NCBI GenBank assembly: GCA_964354365.1
Contig: CAYGZM010000002.1
Coordinates: 1 to 64,000 of the forward strand
DNA: 64,000 nucleotides
From: CAYGZM01 sp964354365
GTDB taxonomy: Bacteria > Planctomycetota > Phycisphaerae > Sedimentisphaerales > Anaerobacaceae
Direction of reading: 5' to 3'
A program made the position numbers and the translations under genes. The notes under the pieces were generated by a model. It was not told where the DNA came from and made no database searches. It saw only the letters and a list, made by a program, of their open reading frames with translations. Of the stretch, positions 8,963-16,205 are shown in pieces; the stretch's first letter is position 1, and every line of letters begins with the position of its first letter.

Positions 8963-9049
8963 AACTGTCAAGACAGTTGCTTTTGCCGCGTAGATTTCGC
9001 AATATGAGGGAGCGAAGCTATCAAGCAGTTGAAATTCGGCGAAACTGTC
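8963..9049. promoter_or_regulatory. Possible operator: palindrome AACTGTC-AA-GACAGTT plus half-site
   Basis: A perfect 7-bp inverted repeat with a 2-base spacer lies at 8963-8978, and a further AACTGTC half-site at 9043-9049. Both lie between the divergent heparinase-like gene (start 8835) and the 9096 gene. The layout fits a dimeric regulator binding site controlling one or both genes; this is inference from position and symmetry only. Confidence 0.4.
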
Positions 9050-9095
9050 AGAAAATAGTAAGTGGGCAAATCCGAGTGGTCAAAGAGGCGCCAGG

Positions 9096-10079
9096 ATGTC
9101 AAAGGAATTGAATCGCAGGCAGTCCTTAGGAAGGTCTTTAATCGGTTCGGCGGTTGTTGCGACGGCGGCGGAAAGCAAGGGGGCGCAGGCGTTGGCGAGC
9201 TCTGTTAAAGGGCTTCCGGCGGGCAAGCCCGCCCAATTGCCGGTGGCGGGCAAGATCGGCGGCGTTGAGGTCAGCAGGCTGATCATCGGCGGCAATCAGT
9301 TCAGCGGGTGGTCGCACAGCAGGGACCTGGCGTATCTGCGCGACCTGTTCAAGGCATACAGCTCGCAAGAGAAGATAATGGAGACCCTTGAGATATGCGA
9401 GGAGAACGGGGTGAACGCGATTATAACGTCGTCGTCGGGGTACCTGGCCAAGTACTGGAAGGAGAGAGGCGGCAAGATACAGTGGATTGCCCAGGTCCAT
9501 CCGCAGTCGGATGACCTGACAAGCGATATAAAAAGGGCGATTGATGAGGGGGCGGCTGGGGCTTACGTGCAGGGTGGAGTCGGAGACAGCTTTGTCAAAA
9601 ACGGGCGTGTCGATCTGCTTGCCAAGGCGGTTGAGTTCATCAAACAAAACGGCCTGATTGCGGGGATCGGCGGACATTCGGTGGAAGTGCCTATCGCGGT
9701 GGAAAAGGCGAAGATAGACGTTGATTTTTATATGAAGACGCTGCACCACGGGAATTACTGGTCCGCCACGCCGAAGGAGAAAAGAGTGGAGTTCAACGTC
9801 GATAGCGGCAGCCCTTATGATCATGACAACATCTGGGAGATCGCGCCGGAGAAGACCATCGAATTTATGAAGAACGTCGAAAAGCCGTGGATTGCTTTCA
9901 AGGTTTTGGCGGCGGGCGCTATTCATCCGAGAGAGGGCTTCAAGTACGCCTTTGAGAATGGGGCGGATTTTGTCTGTGTTGGGATGTTTGACTTTCAGGT
10001 CAGAGAAAACGTGATCATCACCAGGGACATACTGTCGGGCGAATTATCAGTTAAGAGGCAGCGTCCGTGGAGGGCGTGA
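9096..10079 (+). CDS. Tat-type exported, aldo/keto-reductase-like TIM-barrel protein
   Basis: 327 residues. The N-terminus (ELNRRQSLGRSLIGSAVVATAA) resembles a twin-arginine/secretion signal, though the stretch is short. The body has alternating alpha/beta segments typical of a TIM barrel: GGVEVSRLIIGGNQFSG resembles the opening of aldo/keto-reductase-like proteins, then EICEENGVNAIITSS, GAYVQGGVGD and PWIAFKVLAAGAIHP. No clear Asp-Tyr-Lys-His reductase tetrad was recognised, so enzymatic activity is uncertain. This type of protein is frequent and uncharacterised in Planctomycetes. It is transcribed away from the heparinase-like gene, with a possible shared operator. Confidence 0.55.
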   Translation: MSKELNRRQSLGRSLIGSAVVATAAESKGAQALASSVKGLPAGKPAQLPVAGKIGGVEVSRLIIGGNQFSGWSHSRDLAYLRDLFKAYSSQEKIMETLEICEENGVNAIITSSSGYLAKYWKERGGKIQWIAQVHPQSDDLTSDIKRAIDEGAAGAYVQGGVGDSFVKNGRVDLLAKAVEFIKQNGLIAGIGGHSVEVPIAVEKAKIDVDFYMKTLHHGNYWSATPKEKRVEFNVDSGSPYDHDNIWEIAPEKTIEFMKNVEKPWIAFKVLAAGAIHPREGFKYAFENGADFVCVGMFDFQVRENVIITRDILSGELSVKRQRPWRA

Positions 10080-10146
10080 TTGCCGGAACAGCGCCGCATT
10101 TCACAAATAGGACGACTATGCGAAGAAGGCGGCACCTCAGAAGAAC

Positions 10147-10186
10147 AGATTTCTCGACTCCGCTTCGCTGCGCTCGAAATGACATT
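10147..10186 (+). repeat. Dispersed 'TCGAAATGACA' element, copy 2
   Basis: Reads GATTTCTCGACTCCGC, TTCGCTGCGCTCGAAATGACA; closely related to the 4785-4824 copy, with the same order of a T-rich start, a CG-palindromic middle and the GAAATGACA end. Confidence 0.55.
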
Positions 10187-10204
10187 TCGTTACCCTGAGT
10201 GCAG

Positions 10205-10310
10205 AGGCTGTGTCATAATGGCAAAAATACACCAAAATCGGCATGATGACCTTCGTTTTTTGCTCCAAATCAGGGGCGAAAGACGCAAAATCCTAATTGC
10301 GACACAGCCT
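10205..10310. mobile_element. MITE-like element with AGGCTGTGTC terminal inverted repeats
   Basis: Ends AGGCTGTGTC (10205-10214) and GACACAGCCT (10301-10310) are exact inverse complements, with weaker pairing inwards (TAATGGCAAAAAT against its partner). GCAG flanks both outer sides (10201-10204 and 10312-10315), with one extra base on the right, so a 4-bp target duplication is possible. There is no transposase inside. The end sequence resembles insertion-sequence termini, so this could be a deleted IS or a non-autonomous MITE. Confidence 0.5.
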
Positions 10311-10440
10311 GGCAGTCGAGGGGTCTGTTTGACCTTCTCCGGCGAGCGGCTCTGGCATTCTCTCTATCTGACTGGGGCTGGCAGGAAGTAAGAGGGATAG
10401 AATGGTGTTTGAACAGATTCTTCCGCTGTGCGATGCTGCG

Positions 10441-10493
10441 CATCCCCTTCGGCTTCGCTCAGGTCTAAAGGCTATCCTCGGTCGAAATGACAG
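10441..10493 (+). repeat. Dispersed 'CTCGGTCGAAATGACAG' element, copy 3
   Basis: Begins CATCCCCTTCGGCTTCGCTCAGG and ends CTCGGTCGAAATGACAG, the latter identical to the end of the 4785-4824 copy. The middle differs, suggesting a mosaic of two repeat types. Confidence 0.45.
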
Positions 10494-10613
10494 AGTAGTA
10501 TCGGGACTTACGCAATGCGGCACCGACAGACGATCCTGCAAGCAGATTCGCCGGGAGCAAGAAGTTCGTCCCGCCGGCGGCCAGAGTTCGTCCTGCCGTA
10601 AGTCTAAAGGCGC

Positions 10614-10642
10614 GTTGACAGCTTGGGTCCGGTCTCATATCA
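10614..10642 (+). promoter_or_regulatory. Sigma-70-type promoter for nagB-nagA
   Basis: TTGACA (10614-10619), 17-base spacer, TATCAT (10637-10642). This is a consensus -35 with optimal spacing, placed 39 bases before the nagB ATG. Confidence 0.7.
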
Positions 10643-10681
10643 TTGCGGAAAGTGCGATTCCATAGAAAAGGTGGTGGATTT

Positions 10682-11425
10682 ATGGAGAAGTTCGTATTCC
10701 GGACAACCGGCGAAGTGGCGGCGGCAGCGGCGGGTAATGCAGCCGAGGCTGTAAGAGACGCGATAAAGGCCAGGGGACGGGCGAATATTATTCTTGCGAC
10801 AGGGGCAAGTCAAATCGAGATGTTAGGCAGCCTGACAGCGGCGGAGGGCGTCGATTGGTCGAGGGTGACGATGTTTCACCTTGACGAGTACATAGGGCTC
10901 GGCCCGGATCACCCTGCGAGCTTTAGAAAGTACCTCAAGGAGCGGTTTGTCGAAGAGGTGGGGAATCTGAAGGCGGCGCATTTCGTCGATGGCGACGCGG
11001 ACGACCCGAAGCAGGAGTGCAAAAGGGTGGGAGAGATTATCAGGAAGCATCCAATTGACGCCGCAATGATAGGGATCGGGGAGAACGGGCATTTGGCGTT
11101 TAACGACCCGCCGGCCGATTTCCAGACAGAGGAGCCTTATATTGTCGTTGAGCTGGATGAGAAATGCAGAAGGCAGCAGTTAGGCGAGGGATGGTTCGAG
11201 ACGTTGGAGCAAGTGCCGCGCAGGGCGATATCGATGAGCATCCGGCAGATAATGAAGAGCGCACGCCTGGTTGTCACCGTGCCGGACCGGCGCAAGGCCG
11301 AGGCGGTCAAGAACGCGCTCGAAGGCCCGGTCAGGCCTCAATGCCCGGCGTCGATACTGCAGCGGCACGGGAGATGTAAGATTTTCTTGGATTCGGAATC
11401 GGCCCGGCTGCTTTCATCGCGTTAG
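10682..11425 (+). CDS. nagB: Glucosamine-6-phosphate deaminase
   Basis: 247 residues. It isomerises and deaminates glucosamine-6-phosphate to fructose-6-phosphate and ammonia. Family motifs: ILATGASQIEML (phosphate loop), MFHLDEYIGL (catalytic Asp region), IGIGENGHLAFNDPPADF (catalytic Glu/His) and the late TVPDRRKAEAVKNAL. The ATG chosen follows AAAGGTGG at good distance; a longer in-frame start is unlikely because it overlaps the promoter. nagA follows 22 bases downstream, making a compact amino-sugar catabolic operon. No NagC/NagR-type regulator or transporter is adjacent. Confidence 0.92.
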   Translation: MEKFVFRTTGEVAAAAAGNAAEAVRDAIKARGRANIILATGASQIEMLGSLTAAEGVDWSRVTMFHLDEYIGLGPDHPASFRKYLKERFVEEVGNLKAAHFVDGDADDPKQECKRVGEIIRKHPIDAAMIGIGENGHLAFNDPPADFQTEEPYIVVELDEKCRRQQLGEGWFETLEQVPRRAISMSIRQIMKSARLVVTVPDRRKAEAVKNALEGPVRPQCPASILQRHGRCKIFLDSESARLLSSR

Positions 11426-11447
11426 AAATTCTCAAGGGGGCCAATAA

Positions 11448-12467
11448 ATGCACCAGAGGACAGAGGCTTTGAGCGGGGTGAAAATACCCGGATTGGTCGA
11501 TCTGCAGGTCAACGGGTATAAGGGTGTGGATTTTTCGAGCGGCGAGCTTACGCAGGGGGATTTTATCCGTGCCTGCCGGGGGTTGTTCGAGGCGGGGACG
11601 ACGGCCTTTCTGCCGACTATGGTTACCAGCCGGGAAGATGTCTATGAGCACAACCTGCCTATAATCGCCGAGTGTCTGGATATACCGGAGTTCGAGGGCC
11701 GACTATTAGGCATACACATCGAGGGGCCGTTCATCTCTGCGCAGGACGGCACGCGCGGCGCGCACAACGCCGAGTGGGTAAGGGCGCCGGAGGCGGGATT
11801 TCTGGATAAGCTGATCGGCTGGGCGGGCGGGAGAGTGAAGCTGCTGACGATAGCAGCGGAGCCGCGCGGCGCCGAGGGGCTGGCTCGATACGCGGTGAGC
11901 AAGGGAATCGCAGTTGCGCTCGGGCATCAGGATGCGGACGAGGAAGACATAGACAGGCTGGTGCGGGCCGGGGCGGTTGCGCTTACGCACTTGGGCAACG
12001 GCGTGCCGGCGATGCTGCCGCGGCATAAGAATCCCGTCTGGGCTGGGCTGGCCAACGATGATCTTACGGCGACGATAATAACCGACGGCAATCATCTGCC
12101 GGCTTCGATACTGAAGACAATCATCAGGACCAAGGGGCCGGATCGCTGCGTTGTGATAAGCGATGGGGGGTCGCTGTCGGGGTTCGGGCCTGGCAGATAC
12201 GAGACCCTGGGCCATAAGGTGGTGCTTGAAGAAAACGGGCGATTGTACGACCCCAAAACCGGCTATATGTGCGGCTCGTCGGCTACTATGCTCAAGTGTA
12301 TGAACCATCTGGCGTCGCTGGGGCTGGTCGGCTTGGATGAGCTTATTGCGATGGGTTTTTACAACCCGCTCAAGCTAATCGGCCTGGCCCCCAAAGACGT
12401 GGCGCCGGGCGGGGACATCTTTTTCGACGAAGGACGCCGGGCCTTCCACCTGAAAAGGCGGCGATAG
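11448..12467 (+). CDS. nagA: N-acetylglucosamine-6-phosphate deacetylase
   Basis: 339 residues, amidohydrolase superfamily. GLVDLQVNGYKGVDF is the opening strand, with Q-x-N instead of H-x-H as in single-metal E. coli-type NagA. IHIEGPFIS supplies the metal-binding Glu, and LGHQDADEE and LTHLGNGVPAM the histidines. VISDGGSLSG contains the catalytic Asp, and LGLVGLDELIAMGFYNPLKLIGL is the C-terminal block. It removes acetate from GlcNAc-6-P to feed NagB. AAGGGGG precedes the ATG. It is slightly short (E. coli ~382) because the small N-terminal beta-domain is reduced. Confidence 0.92.
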   Translation: MHQRTEALSGVKIPGLVDLQVNGYKGVDFSSGELTQGDFIRACRGLFEAGTTAFLPTMVTSREDVYEHNLPIIAECLDIPEFEGRLLGIHIEGPFISAQDGTRGAHNAEWVRAPEAGFLDKLIGWAGGRVKLLTIAAEPRGAEGLARYAVSKGIAVALGHQDADEEDIDRLVRAGAVALTHLGNGVPAMLPRHKNPVWAGLANDDLTATIITDGNHLPASILKTIIRTKGPDRCVVISDGGSLSGFGPGRYETLGHKVVLEENGRLYDPKTGYMCGSSATMLKCMNHLASLGLVGLDELIAMGFYNPLKLIGLAPKDVAPGGDIFFDEGRRAFHLKRRR

Positions 12468-12610
12468 AGAATAAGGGGAGATTTCCGGGAGGCCCTGCAA
12501 GCCCGCCAGTGCTTGGGCGGGCAAGCGCCGCACATCGGGGCGGCTTGCGGCGTACAATAGTGGTTAGGGCGTTGTGCCCGGGGGCATAAGGCGCAGTGGC
12601 CGCTTTTAGC

Positions 12611-12640
12611 TTTACAAAGGGCCTGCGGCCGTGCTAAAAT
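12611..12640 (+). promoter_or_regulatory. Probable promoter of the kor operon
   Basis: TTTACA (12611-12616), 18-base spacer, TAAAAT (12635-12640), 47 bases before the ferredoxin ATG. The same GCTAAAAT -10 context is seen upstream of clpX. A GC-rich hairpin (GCCCGCC 12501-12507 / GGCGGGC 12516-12522) after nagA may end the previous transcript. Confidence 0.5.
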
Positions 12641-12687
12641 CCTGCAACGGTATAGATGGTTGACCGTTTCTACGCGAAATACGAAAA

Positions 12688-12966
12688 ATGGCCGGTAAGA
12701 TAGTGATTGATACCGAACGATGCAAGGGCTGCGGCTTATGTGTCGCGGTCTGCCCTAAGGGCAGCATCGTTATCTGCGAGAAATCCAACAAGAAAGGGTA
12801 CTTCCCCGCCCAACAGGCCAACACCGAGTGTACAGGCTGTGCGCTGTGCGCTTTGGTGTGCCCTGACGTTGCAATCGAGGTGTACCGCGACGACACCGGT
12901 AAGATCAAGCAGTCGCCGAAATCGGACGGCAAGAGGAAGGCAACCTTAGTGGAGGACAAGGCGTGA
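12688..12966 (+). CDS. korD: 2-oxoacid:ferredoxin oxidoreductase, delta (ferredoxin) subunit
   Basis: 92 residues with two [4Fe-4S] motifs, CKGCGLCVAVCP and CTGCALCALVCP, in an 8Fe ferredoxin fold, then a basic tail. It passes electrons from the thiamine enzyme to soluble ferredoxin. It is the first gene of a delta-alpha-beta-gamma series typical of 2-oxoglutarate (Kor) type enzymes. The substrate could also be another 2-oxoacid. Confidence 0.85.
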   Translation: MAGKIVIDTERCKGCGLCVAVCPKGSIVICEKSNKKGYFPAQQANTECTGCALCALVCPDVAIEVYRDDTGKIKQSPKSDGKRKATLVEDKA

Positions 12967-13063
12967 ACTCCGTCAGACCTGTATGGAACGGCATCCGATC
13001 CGAGACCCGGCTGGAGAAACTTGCGGACAGGGGGAGGGGCGGTCTGAAAGGAGGTCTGGTGGT

Positions 13064-14128
13064 GTGAGCGAGCGGGTATTGATGTGCGGAAACGAGGCGC
13101 TGGCTGAGGCGGCTGTTCTTGCCGGCTGCGATGCGTATTTCGGCTATCCGATCACGCCGCAAAACGAGATCGCCACGTACATGTCCGTGAGAATGGCTGA
13201 GGAAGGGAGGGTCTTTATCCAGAGCGAGAGCGAATTGGCGGCGATAAATATGGTTTTCGGGGCATCGGCTACGGGCAAGAGGGCGATGACCAGCTCATCG
13301 AGCCCCGGCATCAGCCTGATGCAGGAGGGGATAAGCTATCTTTCGGGGGCCGAGCTGCCGGCAGTTGTCGTCAACGTGATGCGCGGGGGGCCGGGGTTGG
13401 GCAATATCGCGCCATCGCAGGGCGATTACTTCCAGGCGACTCGCGGGGGCGGACACGGCGACTACCGGACTATCGTCCTGGGGCCTTCGACCGTGCAGGA
13501 GCTGGTCGATTGCATGCCGCTGGCCTTCGACCTGGCCGACCAGTACCGAGTGACCGTTCTGGTCCTGGCGGACGGCATCCTGGGCCAGATGATGGAGCCG
13601 GTAGTGCTCGAAAAAAAGGTGGGCCGAAAGCTCCCAGCGAAAGACTGGGCCTTAACCGGGGCCAAGGACAGGAAGCAGAACATCGTCCGGTCGCTATGGC
13701 TCGCCGAGGGTCGGCTCGAAGAGCATTGTAACATGCTCGAGGCCAAGTACGAGCAGATCCGCAGGAACGAGGTGCTTTGCGAAGAATACAAGGTTGAAGA
13801 CGCTGAAGTAGTGATCATCGCTTATGGTATAGCGGCGAGGATCGCCCGCTCGGCGGTGAACCGGGCGAGGCAGGAGGGGATGCCGGTCGGCCTAATACGT
13901 CCAATCACGCTCTGGCCCTTCCCGACCGGGCAGATCAGCAGGGCCGCCGAGGAGTTTCGATTGTTTTTTGTGGTTGAAATGAGCACGGGGCAGATGGTCG
14001 AAGACGTGCGGCTTGCCGTGGCGGGCAAGGCGCCTGTGTTGTTCTACGGCCGACCCGGCGGCGGCGTGCCGACCGTCGATGAGATACTCGATAAAATAAG
14101 GCAGTTGTCGGTCTCGGAGAAAAGGTGA
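13064..14128 (+). CDS. korA: 2-oxoacid:ferredoxin oxidoreductase, alpha subunit
   Basis: 354 residues from GTG; AAAGGAGG ends 9 bases before it, which is why it was preferred to an earlier in-frame ATG. Motifs: CDAYFGYPITPQNEIATYM, FIQSESELAAINMVFGAS, MTSSSSPGISLMQEG and NVMRGGPGLGNIAPSQGDY, which are domain I (pyrimidine-binding) signatures. The C-terminal part has domain II features (VIIAYGIAARIARSAV, VGLIRPITLWPFP). It joins KorB to form the thiamine-diphosphate active site for oxidative decarboxylation of 2-oxoglutarate or similar acids with CoA. Second gene of korDABC. Confidence 0.9.
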   Translation: MSERVLMCGNEALAEAAVLAGCDAYFGYPITPQNEIATYMSVRMAEEGRVFIQSESELAAINMVFGASATGKRAMTSSSSPGISLMQEGISYLSGAELPAVVVNVMRGGPGLGNIAPSQGDYFQATRGGGHGDYRTIVLGPSTVQELVDCMPLAFDLADQYRVTVLVLADGILGQMMEPVVLEKKVGRKLPAKDWALTGAKDRKQNIVRSLWLAEGRLEEHCNMLEAKYEQIRRNEVLCEEYKVEDAEVVIIAYGIAARIARSAVNRARQEGMPVGLIRPITLWPFPTGQISRAAEEFRLFFVVEMSTGQMVEDVRLAVAGKAPVLFYGRPGGGVPTVDEILDKIRQLSVSEKR

Positions 14129-14134
14129 GACGAA

Positions 14135-14869
14135 ATGCAGACAGTGTTCAAGCGAACGCCGAGTCTTATAGATTGCCCGACGCATTACTGCCCCGGCTGC
14201 GGGCACGGGATAGCTCATCGATTGATCGCTGAGACGATTGACGAGCTTGGAATACGCGATCGAACTATCGGTATAGCGCCGGTGGGTTGCGCGGTGCTGT
14301 TGTACGATTATATCGACGTCGATTGCGTGGAGGTTGCGCACGGCAGGGCACCCGCTGTGGCGACAGGTATGAAAAGGACCAACCCGGACAAGATAATTTT
14401 CTCTTACCAGGGCGACGGCGACCTGGCAGCCATCGGGACGGCCGAGATTATCCATGCCGGTCACCGGGGCGAACAGCTAACAGTTATCTTCATAAACAAC
14501 GCCGTGTTCGGAATGACGGGCGGGCAGATGGCGCCGACAACAATGATCAACCAGGTGACGGCGACAACGCCCAGGGGCCGCACCGCTGCCGAGCAGGGGT
14601 ATCCCTTACAGGTCTGCGAAATCCTGGCGCTGCTGCCCGGCGTGATATACGCGGAGCGGACCGCGCTTAGCGGGGCCGCCGGCGTGCGAAACACCAAGAA
14701 AGCCATCAAGCACGCCTTTGAGCTGCAGGTTGAAGGGGCCAAAGGCCTGAGTTTGGTAGAGGTGCTCTCGCCCTGCCCGACATACTGGCGAATGTCTCCA
14801 GCAAAGGCGATGGAGTGGATCGAAAAAGAGATGACAAAGGTCTTCCCCCTGGGCCGGTTGAAGGGTTGA
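14135..14869 (+). CDS. korB: 2-oxoacid:ferredoxin oxidoreductase, beta subunit
   Basis: 244 residues. HYCPGCGHGIAHRLIAE begins the thiamine-diphosphate domain, and YQGDGDLAAIGTAEI followed by INNAVFGMTGGQMAPTT is the metal/ThDP-binding signature (GDGD...N). Unlike pyruvate-type beta subunits it is short and lacks an extra Fe-S domain. SPCPTYWRM near the C-terminus is typical of Kor-type enzymes. Its ATG is 6 bases after korA and it is followed 2 bases later by korC. Confidence 0.92.
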   Translation: MQTVFKRTPSLIDCPTHYCPGCGHGIAHRLIAETIDELGIRDRTIGIAPVGCAVLLYDYIDVDCVEVAHGRAPAVATGMKRTNPDKIIFSYQGDGDLAAIGTAEIIHAGHRGEQLTVIFINNAVFGMTGGQMAPTTMINQVTATTPRGRTAAEQGYPLQVCEILALLPGVIYAERTALSGAAGVRNTKKAIKHAFELQVEGAKGLSLVEVLSPCPTYWRMSPAKAMEWIEKEMTKVFPLGRLKG

Positions 14870-14871
14870 GA

Positions 14872-15435
14872 ATGTCTGTGAACGGTTTTTATGAAGAGGT
14901 GATAATCGCCGGGTTTGGGGGGCAGGGGATAATTCTGGCCGGCAAGCTGCTGGCTCAGACCGCAATGAAGGCAGGCAAGGAAGTGACCTATATGCCGTCC
15001 TACGGCGCGGAGGTCCGCGGCGGGACAGCCAATTGTATGGTCGTCGTGGCGGATGAGCCTATCGCCTGCCCGGTGGTCGCCAGGTGCGATTCGTTGATTG
15101 CGATGAACAAGGCCTCACTGAGCAAGTTCGGTCCGCGCCTCAAGCGAGGCGGGCTGCTCGTGATGAACGGCTCGTTGATTGACAGCGAGCCTGAGCTGGA
15201 TGAGACGATAGAGATTGTAGCGCTGCCCGCCGACGAGCTGGCCGTCGAATTGGGAAGCCCCAAGAGCGCCAACATGGTTGCGATAGGGGCATACCTGCAA
15301 AGAAGAGGCTACCTGAGCCCGGAGGCGGCGGCAGAATGTCTGCCAGACGTCCTTGCCGAGCGGTATCACAAGACATTGCCTGTGAACACCAAGGCCCTGC
15401 GCCGCGGGGCCGAGTTCGCCGCTCGCGGCTCGTGA
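14872..15435 (+). CDS. korC: 2-oxoacid:ferredoxin oxidoreductase, gamma subunit
   Basis: 187 residues of the POR/KOR gamma domain: IIAGFGGQGIILAGKLLAQ (Gly-rich opening), YMPSYGAEVRGGTANC and LPADELAVELGSPKSANMV. The gamma subunit completes the enzyme and contributes to CoA binding. The ATG lies two bases after the korB stop; an upstream in-frame ATG inside korB is less likely. The set supports anaerobic, ferredoxin-linked carbon metabolism. Confidence 0.9.
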   Translation: MSVNGFYEEVIIAGFGGQGIILAGKLLAQTAMKAGKEVTYMPSYGAEVRGGTANCMVVVADEPIACPVVARCDSLIAMNKASLSKFGPRLKRGGLLVMNGSLIDSEPELDETIEIVALPADELAVELGSPKSANMVAIGAYLQRRGYLSPEAAAECLPDVLAERYHKTLPVNTKALRRGAEFAARGS

Positions 15436-15463
15436 GGCACGGGGCAACATTAGGGGAATTTCA

Positions 15464-15964
15464 TTGGAAACGACGGCAGGCGAGAGTATTCACAGAGACG
15501 TTTTCGACGGATTGGGCCGTAGAGCGCCGAGCCGGGGGGGCTATGCTTTGCGCATGGCGCCGATGATCGATATGATATTCCTGCTGCTGATATTCTTTCT
15601 CGTGACGGCCAAATGGCGCCCGCAGGAAGACTTCCTGCCTTTCCAGCTGCCTGCGGCACAGGCGCAGAGCGCCGTGCTCGGAAGGCCAGAAGCGATGGAG
15701 ATATATATTTCGGCGACGCCGAGCGGCTGCGAGGTCCGGATAGGCGAGCTCCACCCGGTGCAGATAGACAATGAAACAATCGACGCCAGCCTGGCCGTCT
15801 TGATGGCGAAGATGAACGAGTGCATGCTCGCGCAAAAGAGGTTTTCCGGCGACCCGGTCGAGATTATTTGCGGCCCCGATGTAAAATGGGAGCACCTGGC
15901 GAGAATATACAACCTGTTCTTCGGGGCGGGACTTACCGACATCACGTTCAGGATGACCGAGTGA
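15464..15964 (+). CDS. ExbD/TolR-like proton-channel subunit (orphan)
   Basis: 166 residues from a TTG start preceded by AGGGGAAT. One transmembrane helix (about residues 31-50) has the channel Asp, D36, in the ExbD signature RMAPMIDMIFLLLIFF; the rest is a periplasmic domain. ExbD works with ExbB in proton-driven force generation, but no ExbB/TolQ gene is adjacent; the nearest is at 20309-21184 on the other strand with its own TolR. It follows korC by 28 bases and precedes a secreted repeat protein. The periplasmic part is unusual (ICGPDVKWEHLARIYN). Confidence 0.75.
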   Translation: METTAGESIHRDVFDGLGRRAPSRGGYALRMAPMIDMIFLLLIFFLVTAKWRPQEDFLPFQLPAAQAQSAVLGRPEAMEIYISATPSGCEVRIGELHPVQIDNETIDASLAVLMAKMNECMLAQKRFSGDPVEIICGPDVKWEHLARIYNLFFGAGLTDITFRMTE

Positions 15965-16108
15965 CCACACCCAATAACTATTAACGCAAAACGCAGTATT
16001 CCGTCAAGTGTGCCGTGATGCCAACTCCCAAGAGCAACCTTGACAGAGCAGTAATACGGTTCACAAGAGTTAGCTGCGCTCGTCGTGACCGGTCATTGAG
16101 TCCAAGGC

Positions 16109-16151
16109 CATCCCCAAGCCCTTCGGGCTTGAGGCTGCCACTCAGGGGATG
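16109..16151 (+). other. Nested hairpin in a 5' leader
   Basis: CATCCCC (16109-16115) pairs with GGGGATG (16145-16151), enclosing AAGCCC-TTC-GGGCTT. It lies 55 bases before the start of the 16206 gene. It may be a REP-like unit or a leader structure; no riboswitch class was recognised. Confidence 0.4.
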
Positions 16152-16205
16152 TGTTCTGGGAGCGCATTCACTTGGTCTATATGGTGTAATAGGAGGAACC
16201 GGGTT

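Larger units (their letters stand above)
10080..10681. other. Repeat-rich intergenic region
   Basis: About 600 bases with no gene-like frame. It holds two copies of the GGTCGAAATGACA-type dispersed element, a 106-bp inverted-repeat-bounded element, and the nagB promoter at its right end. Short open frames here are made of repeat sequence. Confidence 0.6.
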
